DNA of 64,000 bases from Sialis fuliginosa (taxonomy: Eukaryota; Arthropoda; Insecta; Megaloptera; Sialidae): assembly GCA_961205875.1 (NCBI GenBank), contig OY540820.1, positions 5,704,001-5,768,000 on the forward strand, written 5' to 3'. The notes under the pieces were generated by a model. That model was given only the letters and a program-made list of their open reading frames with translations. It did not search any database and was not told the origin of the DNA. Positions 46,860-59,321 of this stretch are shown one piece after another (within the stretch, counting starts at the first letter, position 1; every line of letters begins with the position of its first letter). A program made the position numbers and the translations under genes.

Positions 46860-48360
46860 AATAATTGTTGATGAACAAAAAATATAATTACTTTATTTTT
46901 GCTCTAATTCTACTACTATACAATATCCAATCCTAATACGTTAGAATAGCAGATATATATTGTCTAAGAATACAATACACATAGAAAATAAAACAAAATC
47001 GATCTAACGATCTTATTTAAATATAAACCTATTGAAATACAAATACAATTTGCATTTTCCTTACTTAAACGGAATACATCTGCACTGGAACAATAAATCG
47101 TGTCCAGTTCCTCGACTTATGTATAACCATAGTCTGAGGTAGGTTTTTTTGCAACTGCAGTACCATATACAGTCCGATTGATTTAAGTTGCCTGTGCAGT
47201 ATTTATACTATATGTATGTTGTGTATACAATATTGATCTGTTAAACATATTGTAGATTTATAAATAATTGAAGCCAACGTTTTATTTATATTCTATTTAT
47301 AGAAGTTATGTAACATCAATATTTGCAGTAGGTATATACATATAGTGTTGTTTATATGGTAATATATTAGACACAGGGGAGTACTTGCATTATTTGGGAA
47401 TAAAACAGAGAACATATCCGGGCCACTGTTAAAATCGGTGACCAGAATTATAAAAATAATAATTCGGGCAAGACATACACGAGTGTATGCCATAAGGGTT
47501 CCGAAGTACGTACCTATAAATTTTTGGAAGCTAATATTTAGTCAGGTTGAATGTTTAATAGAATGTGACTTCCAAAAAAATAATCAGCCAAATCCATGTA
47601 AAGGCATGTTTTGCATGCTTACCCGGCTATAGCCTTTATAACCCTACATTTATCTTCGCGTAGTCAGATAAAAATAGATCTTAATCCGGTACTGAGTGCA
47701 TGAAAAAGTCAAATATATAGCCGTATGCGTATTATTTAAAAAAGTAATTAACATACGTAATTAAAATTTACTTTTTCTATATTTTAATAAAAATCGATAT
47801 ATTATGAAATAAAAATCATTCGTATCAGTAATTTTTCACGCTGACTAATTAATGTTCAGTGATAAAATATTTTATTACCTAATATTCATAATTTTAAAAA
47901 TATAAGTATCATAAATATATATACATTAATTTTTTTGAATTTAAGAATAAAAAAATGCAGTACGTATATTCTAACCTAAAGCAAAAAAAACTTTAATATA
48001 ATAAATTAATTATTAAATTTAAAACTGTATCTATAAATCCAATGCTGATATTTTAATTGACATCCGTTATTCTATTAGTACAAATATTAATGGGCATAAA
48101 CAGAAATAAACTTAAAAAACCGCTTGCTTTAATTAACATTATCCGTACTCCAAGACAAAAGAACTTTTAGTAATAAATCTAAACGACCTGTACCTTAAAA
48201 ACTCATTTAATAATTCATTAGGAGATAGCTCCGGCATATTCGGCGCGGTCATAGCACTCGTGATCACTTTTCTTGTGATAGTACGTACTTGACATTGACA
48301 ATAGTGTGCAAACGAGTAACTCTACATACATCCAAACCAGTGAAAGGGGGAATACATAAT
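46860..48360. other. Gene-free stretch
   Basis: AT-rich. A hAT-like right end (TTAATCCGGTACTG) lies at 47678-47695 with no matching left end found. Nothing else is supported. Confidence 0.35.
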
Positions 48361-48366
48361 ATAATA

Positions 48367-48937
48367 AGGTACTGGCACCAGTTATGGCCGCTATAAGAGC
48401 AAGGTTTACTGTTTTTATGATTGACGGGCTTGTTTTTTGTAATTCTCATGAACTTATGTTACTATAATAAAACAAGTAACTCTTTATGTAATCAATTTAA
48501 TTACCAAAGTTACCAAATATAGTTTGTTTTTTAATTATAGCCCCTTTTATTTTCTTCATGTTTTATCTCCAGTAATGGATTAAGTAAAACCAGTAATGAG
48601 TATGCAGTGATGGACACTTGTTAATGATTACAAAATGTTAAGTACTCCGACACAAAAGATATAAAAGAAAGAATTGTCAAATTTAAAATAATCTGAAGCT
48701 GTTGCTATGATAATATAATAATTAATAAATAAATTATACTAATAATTAGTTTAAATGTCCACCATTTTGACACCTATTGGCCGATTGTCATCAAATTACG
48801 CTATAAGACAGTTAAATGTATATAGATTAATATTCAGAAATGGTAGTAATTAAATATCAACACATATTTCTACTTCAGTATATTTAATTTAAAAATATCC
48901 ATTACTGGGGTCATATCCAAGACTGGTGCCACTACCT
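48367..48937 (+). mobile_element. Family A element, full-length
   Basis: Forward copy of 571 bases with TA on both sides; one change in the right TIR (GCCACTACCT). Confidence 0.85.
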
Positions 48938-48944
48938 TATTGCA

Positions 48945-51090
48945 TTACGCTGTAGCTACAATGTCATTATACAGGGTGGGGCATTTAAAGATTATTAAAC
49001 CAACAAATTTTTGGTTGTGAGGCGGTAATACGAAATATTTTTCAAAATTTCGTTACGTATTCTGTGATATATTGGACAAGTTAATACAAAAATTGCTTTT
49101 TTAGTTTGTTTAAAAATTAAAACACAAAAAATGTAATATCATGAAAAATTGTATTAACAAGAAATATGTTGACATGTATAAAAAAATATATATATTGTCT
49201 TCGCTGTGGTCTTTTTTAGTAAAAATATTATTTTTATATGCAATGTCATGTATTTAAGATGAATTTTATTTACAAACAACAGCTTGTTTATAAAATAAAA
49301 TATGTTTGTTTAATATGCAAACATCCTAATTGAGCGTAAAATAAATAATATAATACATTTGAATATATAAATTAAGTGTTTGCTATTTATAATTATTCTA
49401 CAATAAATTAAATAATAATTATACTTCGTTGAACGAATTTATATGTAAGAAAATCGATATTTCGATTATTGGTTGTCAGATATATGTAGTAATTACTACT
49501 TAATTAAATGAAGACGTTTTATTACCTAAATTAATAGTTACATGAATTGACCTGCAACCGTTTGACGTAGAACTATATTTTTTTGGTGGTATTCAGGTTG
49601 CCGGGGGGTATTTCGAGAGTACGAATGTAAGAATTTTATGTCACACTTTGAAAGATTATATTAGGTATATCCGGAAGTAATAATAGCAAAAAATAAAATA
49701 ATATGGTTCAGGTGTAAGGCCGTTTTTCCACACACCGGCATTCTCAGTGCCGGTGCAGTTCAGTTCTAGCTGTGGTGATAGAAACATGTCTGCAGTGTTC
49801 AATAAGCGTTACCTTCTTAGGTTATTATACCTCAGAAGGAAGTATATAAATCACAAATATAAAAAAAGGCAGTATTGGGTACATCCTCTATTGGCAGTAT
49901 TTGACGATGCCGGTGTAGTCACCGGCAAATTACGTCATCGGCACCGGTACCGGTTTTGCCGGTGTGTGGAAAAACGCCCTAACCCTTCATTCTTCAAATC
50001 TAAAATATAGTTTAATAAAAAAGTTAGGTTAATTTTTATATGTACTGTCACTGAAGGGTTGTAATTAATCTCATTCATTCCGGCGAGGAGGAGGGGTTCT
50101 AAGGGAAAATCAAGGAATAGCGAAAACCGTCAATTTATAATAAAATGAGTTTTAACTCTCCAATCCTCAACTATAAAATACATAGATTTTGTATAAAATA
50201 TGGTCGATTTAATTAATCATACAATTTCGAGAAGGGGGGTAAATACATATGAATTTAATTTTTTGAAGGTATTTTGAACTGTTTTCTCAAAATATACGTT
50301 TTATAGATCACTGGATATTTCGTAGGGGGGGGGGGTTGTCCCCAAACCCCCTTCGTTACTACGTCAATGGTTCATACGTTGTCACGACATTATACATTCG
50401 ACATCCCTGATATTGGACATTCGAAAATTCAACAGTAAATTTTTGAAACACACAAATAAAGATTGTATCTGTTATAACGCCTCTACAAATGTAATAGATA
50501 CAAATATAGTACGCAATCCGCCCAATAGACCAGAATTCTACAAAGCTAACAGTACTTCTGTATTTTACGTCTGAATTAAATAAACATGAATCAGTTAAAA
50601 CCTGCGGAAAGCATTGTCCAGTTAATATTTACTTATCTTGAAGTATTTCTATTAGGTTGACGAATTCTATATTATATTGAAGAGATTAAACTGAACATGG
50701 GAATTTCGATGGATTTATTTATCTAAATTGTATTTAAAATGATTTGGAATTTAATAATCTTAAAAACGCTTAACATTCTTATAAAGTTTTGCATTTTATA
50801 GCTGTAAGATTAATGCTTACACATTGTACAACATTTTAATTTAAAAGAGGTGTCAGCAGAAAATTTTCCAAAGAGGGGCAAAATTTGTAAAAAAATAACC
50901 TAATTATTTTTTTTTAAATATATCACACGAGATCGAGATTTTTCTTGAAACGGTTTCAAGATCGAGACGAGATGGCTTTAATTTTGACGAGACGTGACTG
51001 TCAGTTGTAAAATCTAGACCGAGATGAGACTTACCTAAGTCTCGTCTCATGTGCAGCTTTAATTACAAATAAATAATTTTTGAATAAAAT
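48945..51090. other. Gene-free stretch around the Harbinger-like MITE
   Basis: It begins with a TACAGGGTGGGGC transposon end at 48972. At 50320-50370 a G-run is followed by CGTTACTACGTCAATGG, probably one end of a hAT-like element. At 50930-51060 there are GAGACGAGA-type repeats also seen at 5635-5700. No gene. Confidence 0.35.
49718..49979. mobile_element. Harbinger-like MITE, TAA duplication
   Basis: A 262-base element with inverted ends GGSCGTTTTTCCACACACCG and flanking TAA (49715-49717, 49980-49982). The interior has several CACCGGTACCGG-type palindromes and is much GC-richer near the ends. The short frame across it is not a gene. Confidence 0.8.
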
Positions 51091-51099
51091 TACACATTG

Positions 51100-51600
51100 T
51101 GATCTCTACTTCAATAAATGATTTCGGTGTTTTTTTGGCTTGCTAAAATCGAATCCATTTCCCAAATTGCTCCATCACGTCAGGTTTTTGAAATAACCTA
51201 ACCTAAAAATGCAAAAATGACGATTTTGGCAATGTTTAAGAATTTATTACCAAGTAGGTAATTTTTTTTCTAAGAAAAGTAAGAAATAGTACTATCTTTC
51301 GTTATTAAAATAAATTTTTACTTTTACTGTACGATTTTTTTTACCAAAATATATCCATTGTGTCACTTGAATAAAAATATCATATTTTCAAAAAAAATCG
51401 TACAGTAAAAATTAAAAATTAATTTTAATGACGAAAGGTAGAGTACTACTTCCTACCGTGAACGAAAACTTTATAAAAAAATCACTTACTTGGTAGTAAA
51501 ATTTTAAACATAGCCAAAATCGTCATTTTGGCACTTTTAGGTTAGGATATCTCAAAAACCTGACGAAACCTCCAAAATCACCTATTCAAGTAGAAATAAC
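51100..51600. mobile_element. Foldback-like inverted-repeat element
   Basis: Inverted arms of roughly 200 bases pair across a centre near 51360: CACGTCAGGTTTTTGA / TCAAAAACCTGACG, AATGACGATTTTGGC / GCCAAAATCGTCATT, and ACTGTACGATTTTTTT / AAAAAAATCGTACAGT. No ORF; target duplication not determined. Confidence 0.65.
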
Positions 51601-51754
51601 AAAAATATTGTCGGCCTGTGTTATTTTTTATTTTGTAAGCGTTTTAAAGAGATTAAAATAGAGGGCCCTATAAATTTATGACATGTCAAACTACGGCCAT
51701 TTGCTGTTCATGATCTAACCCAATATTAAAGATGATAATTTTATATTTAGTGGG

Positions 51755-51930
51755 GACAGCTCGCGGGCTTCTGGGTTACCCCTCCCCCGTCTGTATTTAT
51801 TACATCAAGTTGGCCGATGAACTCGATATTTGCCGGGAGCAGTTTGCGAGTATGTGTGCGAGAATTGTCCCTGGGCAGCCCCTATGTGTAATGGACGCAT
51901 CAGCGAACCGGTCCAAAGGGGCGTTTCAAC
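51755..51930. other. GC-richer segment with short open frames, unexplained
   Basis: This stretch stands out from its AT-rich surroundings. The plus frame reads KLADELDICREQFASMCARI and continues VPGQPLCVMDASANRSKGAF. It has no recognisable domain and no in-frame neighbour exon; a transposon gag or LINE fragment is possible. Confidence 0.2.
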
Positions 51931-52050
51931 GTCAAATGAATATTTATTACATGAGGTAGTGCTTTCCAACCTTTTTCATCTTGCGGTATACATATCAAAT
52001 ACGTAATGTTTTTGCCGTTCGTTACTTTTGCAATTGGGTTATTTATATGA

Positions 52051-52246
52051 ATCTTGGCTTTTGGGTGTAAGCCGCGTCGGTTTGATCGTGTTAACAGGGC
52101 TCTTCTAAAAGTGCATTTTTAGAAAAGCCCTGAAGATGTCCACTGTAATGTGTGACGAAACGTTGACCGATAACACGACCAAACCGATGCGGCTTACACC
52201 CAGAAGCCAAGATCCATATCAAGATCACCGCGGAAGCCTCAGGACA
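52051..52246 (+). mobile_element. 196-bp insertion with a 14-bp duplication and hammerhead-like core
   Basis: The element is flanked by perfect direct repeats GGTTATTTATATGA (52037-52050, 52247-52260). Inverted arms of about 43 bases (52051-52093 and 52172-52214, TCTTGGCTTYTGGGTGTAAG) enclose a hairpin (GGCTCTTCTAAAA / TTTTTAGAAAAGCC) and a hammerhead-like core. Long variable duplications and such cores are typical of Penelope-like insertions. It has no coding capacity. Confidence 0.7.
52130..52164 (+). ncRNA. Hammerhead-ribozyme-like core in the 196-bp element
   Basis: CTGAAGA, then a stem (GTCCAC tgtaat GTGTGAC with one bulge), GAAA and CGTT follow the CUGANGA - stem II - GAAA order with a palindromic ACGT for a minimal stem III. 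Stem I is poorly defined. The sequence is unlike that in the 324-bp repeats, so it comes from another lineage. Confidence 0.5.
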
Positions 52247-53036
52247 GGTTATTTATATGATTAATTTATTTTTAACTTTATGAGAATATTTTTGAACTTA
52301 ACCCAATTGTGACCAGCGCTTTTGTTAAGATTTTGCGTTGCTGTAAGATTATTTTAATTCGAATGGGTATGAAATCATACTTATTATCGAGTATTGGACT
52401 GAATACATCAACAATGCAATTACCAACGTTCTGGAGTTTTAGTATACTTAGATAGGTATGAATTGATGACAGAAAAATCAGCAATATCGGTAACAAAAAA
52501 AACCTCGGTCATGATTTGGTTAATTATTAGAACTATTTACTAATAATTTTTAATGTTACAATAATTATAATATGAGGTTTTAAAATTTTGCAAAACATTA
52601 ATTCAACTAGAATTAATAGAAAATTTTTTTTTTCATATTTTTTGTTTTAATTTATTATTATAACACTAATTTATTTTTAATATTTATGATAAATGTCTTA
52701 TATAACATTAAATAAGTGAAATTGGGCAGTATTTTTTTGGTAATGTGATTGTTATAATTATTTTTAAAAAATCCACTGTAATTTGTAGCAAAACTTTGAC
52801 ACAATAACGAGCAAAAATGACGCGATTAACATCCCGAAAAAATGAACAATATATTTTTTTAATATGATGCATTCAGTGACGTATTTGTTAATTCTACGAC
52901 TCTGGGCAAAATTATTGTCTCATCAAAAGATGTCTAAAATTAAAATGAATTCAAAATGTCCCAACTTCAAATTAAATTTTTCACCCCATAGTATAATAAG
53001 TAATTAAAAAACGTCTTCTTAAATTTTAATTTAATG

Positions 53037-53826
53037 CGGGGCTGGCCAACCCGCGGCCCGCGACGCTCTTATGTATTAATATTGAAATTTAAATTATTTT
53101 TGTGAATTAATAAAACCATTATTTATTAGTATTTTAAATACTTGATACCATTTTGTTGTTGATTAAATATATTTTTTTAATTTACTATAATCGAACACTT
53201 GCTTGTTTTTTTCGCTCGGATCGTATAAGACAAATTGCAACCCTTTATCTGTGACGGGGCGAAATATTGAGATTTTTTTGCTATGCATTTATGATACAAA
53301 ATCGTAAATATCTCTGTTTCTATGCGAGGTAGTGGGTATTTTTTTCTCTAAAACTCCTACACTTATGTAGAATTTTTTGCACCGGATCGAATAATATCAA
53401 TTACTACCCTTCATCTGTGACAGCGGGCGAAATATTGAAGGTAGGCTATATGTATAAAATCCTATGAAAAGTGGCTGTATATTTTTTATGCTAATACATT
53501 TAATAGTTTAGGGATGTGGGGAGGGGGGGGGGGGTAAAAGTCATATTATAAAGTTATATTATAAAATTAATTCTATAAGTTATCTATTGGCTTTTTATTT
53601 ATTGCATGATTATTAGTTTCAGAGATATAAAATATCAAAGTGTGACATATTTTCGTTACATTCGTGTTTCTTAGGTTATTCTATTTTACTTAAAAAAATT
53701 GAATAGAAAAAAATTCAAAACCAGAAAATCTAATTTTTTTTACAAAATTTCTTATTTATGTGTGGCCCTCGAAAAATTTTAGGTCGTCAATGCGGCCCGC
53801 GGTGCAATTTCGGTTGGCCAGGCCTG
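53037..53826. mobile_element. hAT-type element, 790 bp
   Basis: The ends are CGGGGCTGGCCAACCCGCGG and (inverted) CAGGCCTGGCCAACCG, with perfect 8-bp duplications ATTTAATG (53029-53036, 53827-53834). Both ends carry GCGGCCCGC, as in Charlie-like hAT elements. No intact transposase frame. Confidence 0.8.
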
Positions 53827-54309
53827 ATTTAATGCACGGACAGAATATATCATTTTCATAAAATAATAATAATAAACAAAGTGTTAACAATGCACACATT
53901 TAGATTGTTCAAGCTGATATAGAACAAGTAATTATATATTACGAAACTTAATACTTACAATTAATTATATATCTTCACTTGATTGCACTCAACTAGCACA
54001 CTAGATTCAGAACACATGTATTGTCTTAAAAAACACTTAAAGTACTCAATGAATAACCATCACTAATATGTTTGCGCTGAAAGGAAATAATATTTTATAT
54101 ATCAGCATCCAAGTAACACTATCATTAGTCTAACGAAAGAGAATTTTATAATGATATGTATGTAAGATTAATAATCTAGTTTTTATTAATTTTGCAATAC
54201 GACATCCGTATTTTTACTTTTCATGCTATAATTTCAATTAATTATATTAAAAGAAACTGATAGATAAAATATAAATAATATTTACAACAATGTAAAATAC
54301 TAACATGCA

Positions 54310-54560
54310 ACAATAAAGTTTTGGGTGACTTAAGTTGGCTGACGCGCACGCGCACACTTAAAGTCCTGCAAGGGCTTCGTAGCTTGACCTTGCCCGGATT
54401 TTCCGCACAATGTTTGCTGCAACCACCATAGCGATGTTCTTATAGGGGCCCCCTCCCGTCCATCTTCATCTGCACCGCGTCTTCAGCATGACGTCAATAA
54501 CAACGGTCGGCCAGCACTGTCTTGTCCTCACCGATCTACTCATTTGCAGTCAAAATCGGA
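54310..54560 (-). promoter_or_regulatory. GC-rich island with TATA-like and CRE-like motifs
   Basis: Read on the minus strand this stretch contains ATTGACGTCATGC (CRE-like, about 54490), then CCCCTATAAGAAC (TATA-like, about 54443), then GC-rich sequence ending in CGCGTGCGCGTCAGCC. It is not part of any repeat seen in the window and is strikingly GC-rich for the region. It could be a promoter and first non-coding exon of a minus-strand gene, conceivably the CBM14 gene 20 kb away. This is inference. Confidence 0.3.
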
Positions 54561-54678
54561 AAGAATAACACACAACACACTACATTGTATTAATTTAATA
54601 GACAAATAGAATACCTACGTGATTTATAATTGATTTTATTTGCATTTTTATACGACTATAAAATAAATGTAAGTATTT

Positions 54679-55184
54679 AAGGTTTACTGTTTTTGTGATT
54701 GACGGGCTTCTTTTTTGTTATTCTCATGAACTCATGTTACTTATAAAACAAGTAACTCTTTATTTAATTAATTTAATTAAATCCGCAAATATAGTTTTTT
54801 TTTTTAATTATAGCCTTTTATTTTGTTTATGTTTTTTCTCCAGTAATGGATAAAGTAAAACCAGTGATGGACACTTACAAAATGATAAGTACTACAACAC
54901 AAAATATATAAAAGAAAGAATCGTGAAATTTGAAACAATCTAAAATAGTTGCTATGGTAATATAATAATTAATAAATAAATTATACTAATAATTAGTTTA
55001 AATGTCCACCATTTTGACACCTATTGGCCGATTATCATCAAATCACGCTGTAAGACAGTTAAATGTATATAGATCAATATTCAGAAATGGTAGCAATCAA
55101 ATATCAACACATATTTCTACTTCAGTACATTTAATTAAAAAATAGCCATTACTGGGGTCATGTCCAAGATTGCGGCCAGTACGT
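54679..55184 (+). mobile_element. Family A element, 5'-truncated
   Basis: Forward copy that starts inside the family at AAGGTTTACTG and ends with a decayed right TIR (TTGCGGCCAGTACG). Confidence 0.8.
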
Positions 55185-55781
55185 TGTTTCAAATAAATAA
55201 AATCTTATGAAAATATATATATATAAATATCTTATTACAATAAATATTTTTAAAATGCCTACAGCAAGATTCAGTCAACAGTTTATATATTTTTTGATGT
55301 TTCTATTTACAAATAATTTTTTTAAATAAAAAATTTAAGGTGCGTTACTACGATGTAAAAACAGTTTTATAATAAGTTAATGACCAGACTCAGAACGTCA
55401 AAGATTACAAACGACTTTTTTTGGCAATACTGTAATGAATATGCAATTATTGTTATTATGATAAATCTTATTCTGCTAGTTCAATGGAAGGAAATTGTCA
55501 AACTTACTCTGTTCCGATATTTAATTAAGTGGGATTTTAAATTTACCAAATATTGTTACCAGTGTGCTCCGCAAAAATGTAAAATCACCGTATTATTCGA
55601 ATATTGAAATAAATATCAATTGTTTGGAATTATAAAATTAATTAATTATATTATTAATGTTTTATATTGCCTTTAAAGTATTTACGTGATACTTAATTAA
55701 TTAACAGAAAAACGTCTATTTAGAACAATAATCTCTCCTCTGACAGACCAATTTCAATTGTAATTTAAAGCATATTTGCAT

Positions 55782-56290
55782 AAGTCTTGACAAGGACCCC
55801 AGTAATGGCAAATTTTTTATTAAATGTACTGAATTAGAAATATGTATTGATATTTTATTAGTACCATTTCTGAATATTAATCTATATACATTTAACTGTC
55901 TTACAGCGTGATTTTATGACAATCGGCCAATAGGTGTCAAAATGGTGGACATTTAAACTAATTATTAGTATAATTCAATTATTTTATTATCATACCAACT
56001 GCCTTTACATTGTTTCAAATTTGATGATTATTTATTTTATATTTTTTTTGTCGTAGTACTTATCATTTTGTAATCATTAGCAAGTGTCCATCTGGAGAAA
56101 AAAACACGAACAAAATAAAAGGCTATAATTTAAAAAACAAACTATATTTACGGACTTTGTTAAATTGATTAAATAAAGAGTTACTTGTTTTATTAGTAAC
56201 ATGAGTTGATAAGAATTACAAAAAAAGCCCATTAATCAAAAAAACAACGAAAATTTGCTCTTATAGCGACCATAACTGGTGCCTTTACCT
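55782..56290 (-). mobile_element. Family A element, partial
   Basis: Reversed copy lacking the outer left TIR (starts AAGTCTTGACAAGGACC) and ending GGTGCCTTTACCT before TA. It shares the GACAAGGACC and GGTGCYTTTACC variants with 34766-35267, so the two form a subfamily. Confidence 0.8.
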
Positions 56291-56299
56291 TATATATAC

Positions 56300-58030
56300 A
56301 TTGAAAATGACGAAAACGACATTTGAAAAGATGGCTGCCAAGATAACAATTATTAATAGTTAAAATATTAATTAAATAAACAAAACAATTATTTAAAGAA
56401 AAATCAGTGATGATTCACAATGAATTCCTTCAGCAAAGTGGTGTCAATGTAATGTAAAATCATAAAGGAAGTAGTGGTGATTATAAAAATCATATATTTT
56501 TAGTATTTGTGAAACCAGTTTCTCTGTAATATGCATTACATGTTTCAATGTAGATCTAGAGGTCTGGGATTACATAACAAATGAAATACAATACCTATAT
56601 GGTTTGTTTTTAAAAATGTATCGATTTTCAAATCAGCACATCGATATTGTTTTTTCTACAATTTATTGAATATTTATGAAATGCATTTGTTTTTATTAAA
56701 TGTTTTTTATATTGGTGCATATTTTATGTCACGTGCATGTAATTATTTATGTATATGCATAAATAAAAATATCATAATACACATATTATACAGAGTGCCC
56801 CGTAAATGTACCGACGTACTTTCAGGAATTATCGAAGACATTTAAATAATTGCTTTTTGTTAATAAACCCAGGTTCGTTGATTTTGAAATAAAGCGGTTC
56901 GGTTCGGGTTCAAGTTAATGAAAAATACGTTTTTTTCAGGTTCAATCAACATATTCTTGAAAAAAACGTCGAAGTTTGCATGTAGTAAACAGTTTTCAAA
57001 CTTTTACATCATTTTTTATCGAAACCACGTTTTTAAAAACTGCGGAAAACGTATTTTGGCCATTTTCCATCCGATCGACTTGAAATTTTAGCTGTAACTT
57101 CTTAGATAGATTTTACATCGAAGTACGCACGATTTTTACGATTAGTTAATAATTACGGGTTTTAAAAACAATTTAAGGTCGTTTTTTTTCATCAAAAAAC
57201 CGCGATTTCTTGTTCAATGATATGTACAACATTTGCAAATATCGATATTTTTTAATAATCGTGTGTACTTTGATGGAAAAACTTATATAAATAACGAGAT
57301 TTTTTTTGTTCTGGATGTTGATCCATGGCAGTTCTGTTTTCCGCAGTGGAGCACGTAACAAAAAAGATGCACTCAGTTTTGTTTTTTATATTTCATTTAA
57401 AATTTTTTGTATGATTTGAGATGTGTACAATAAATCCTCCAAACATTTGATTGCTTTTTTTATTATTCTAAAAAAAATTAATTAAAAAAGTATCATTTTC
57501 CGAATTGACGATTAGATGTAACCCCTTAATTAAGTTTGTGTATATATATATGCATTTTAAAACTATTTTAATTCAAAAAATAATTTTTATTTAATAATTA
57601 TTTGTAGCCAATCAAATATATTTAACAATTTTCTATTTAAATTATGTACATATTCCAATTATAAATTTCTCGGTATAGCCAAGGATTCTAAGAACTTTTC
57701 ATGTTGCACATAGACCATGAACATAATTCAAATAAATAGTGTTCAATTTAAAAAATATTTAAATCAAAGATATAAACTATACAAGTAACAAGTATTTGCT
57801 AAAATGCATTACACAAAGTTTACGTCGTCGATGTAAAATGATAATCCGTTGAAAACAGGTTGTGTATATTCTACGCATTATATTATACACATTTATTTAT
57901 CTAATGGGACTTTGATATAGTTTCTTTATATTATACAGTCAATACATTAGTCAAACAGCAGGAATTTTATAAAATTGCTCAATAAAAGCACATTTTTTAA
58001 ATATAATGTTCAAATATAAATATCATTAAA
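56300..58030. other. Gene-free stretch
   Basis: A one-sided inverted-repeat element begins near 56792 (GAGTGCCCCGTAAATGTACC). The remainder is AT-rich with no supported gene. Confidence 0.35.
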
Positions 58031-58040
58031 TCATCTATTA

Positions 58041-58501
58041 CAGCGGTTCTTAAACTTATGTAGTCTAGGGACCCCCTTTTGAAAAATTATTTTTCAAGGA
58101 CCCCCTCCCTGCAGGGGTAAATTTAAGAAAAAATAAATAAAACTGCAAGACCTTATTTTTTGTTCTATACTTACAATTTTTTCTTTTCAACTGCAATGAC
58201 CTTTGTTTTTTGCATTACATTTCTTACATTTTTGCTTTTACAACTGCAATGACCTTTTTTCCACACATTTTATAATTTTATTTATTTATTAAACATTGTT
58301 TCAATTTTTTGCGCTACACAAATTAACTTTTACAATTGCAGAAACAAGCTACTCACTAAAATAATCCCTGCCTTCCTGATAGAAAAACAAAGAAGGTCGT
58401 TAATCACTGGTAAATAAAAATGTAAAAGTACTTTAATTTATGCCAAACATGTTTCACGGACTCCGGAAAAAGTTTCGTGGACCCTAGTTTAAAAACTGCT
58501 G
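58041..58501. mobile_element. hAT-type element, perfect 8-bp duplication
   Basis: A 461-base element with ends CAGCGGTTCTTAAACT and (inverted) CAGCAGTTTTTAAACTAGGG, flanked by ATCTATTA (58033-58040, 58502-58509). Both ends carry the GGGACCC/GGGTCC motif of Charlie-like hAT elements. Confidence 0.85.
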
Positions 58502-58572
58502 ATCTATTAGATACAACACTCATGTTCAAGTAAGTATCTAGTACCTATATACTATATACTCATATAAAAATA

Positions 58573-59321
58573 TATACAGGATGTCCCGTAAACATACTCA
58601 CAAACTATCAGGAACTATCGAGGACATTAAAACAGTCGCTTTTTGTTAATAAACTCAGGTCCTTTTGTGTTGGAAACACAAGAGCAATGGACCTATTGGT
58701 TGAAACTTTTTATAACTTGGGGAGATGATAGTTTAAAGTGTGTTTTGTTTCTGCCAAACATTTTAAATTTTTAATATATTATTTTGTGTTTGTATTTATT
58801 TTTTTATTTCCTAAAGGATCAACTTTTAAGAAAATTCGGAAAGAATAAAAAGTACTTAGAATTAGTTGAAAAATTCAATGAAAATTATTTTTAGAATTTT
58901 TAGTTCTTAGGTTAAAAAGTTTTTTAATAAATTTTATAAAAAATTCTAAAAACGAAAATCATATTGCCTGGCTAATTCTAAGAACTTTCATCTTTAGCAA
59001 AATTATCTAAAAGTTGATACTTCACATAAAAATAAACATAAACATAAAATGTTTGGGTGCCCTCTGGACCAAAAATAATGGATATTCGTAGGTTGCACCC
59101 ATTACAACCTTTAATCAGCATACTTTGATCTATGATTTCCCCAAGTTACAAAAAATTTCAACCAAAAGGTAAAATTCACTGTTTTTGTTCGGAGTCCTTT
59201 CTTTTACTTTACTGTTAAAACGGCTCGTTTGCAGATATGGGTTTATTAACAAAAAGTAATTGTTTTAATGTCCTTGATAATACTGAAAGTTTGGCGGTAT
59301 ATTTATAGGACAACCTGTATA
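58573..59321. mobile_element. Inverted-repeat element, TIR TACAGGRTGTCC
   Basis: The inverted ends TACAGGATGTCCCGTAAACA and TACAGGTTGTCCTATAAATA extend for about 85 bases (through CTTTTTGTTAATAAACYCA). A one-sided relative starts near 56792, and other TACAGGGTG-type ends occur at 13038, 19340 and 48970. Confidence 0.7.

Noticed and set aside
49747-50010. Plus-strand frame of 87 codons
   Set aside because: It lies across the Harbinger-like MITE at 49718-49979 and uses its TIR as coding sequence.
55380-55607. Plus-strand frame of 75 codons
   Set aside because: No domain, no splice sites of note and a composition like other chance frames here.
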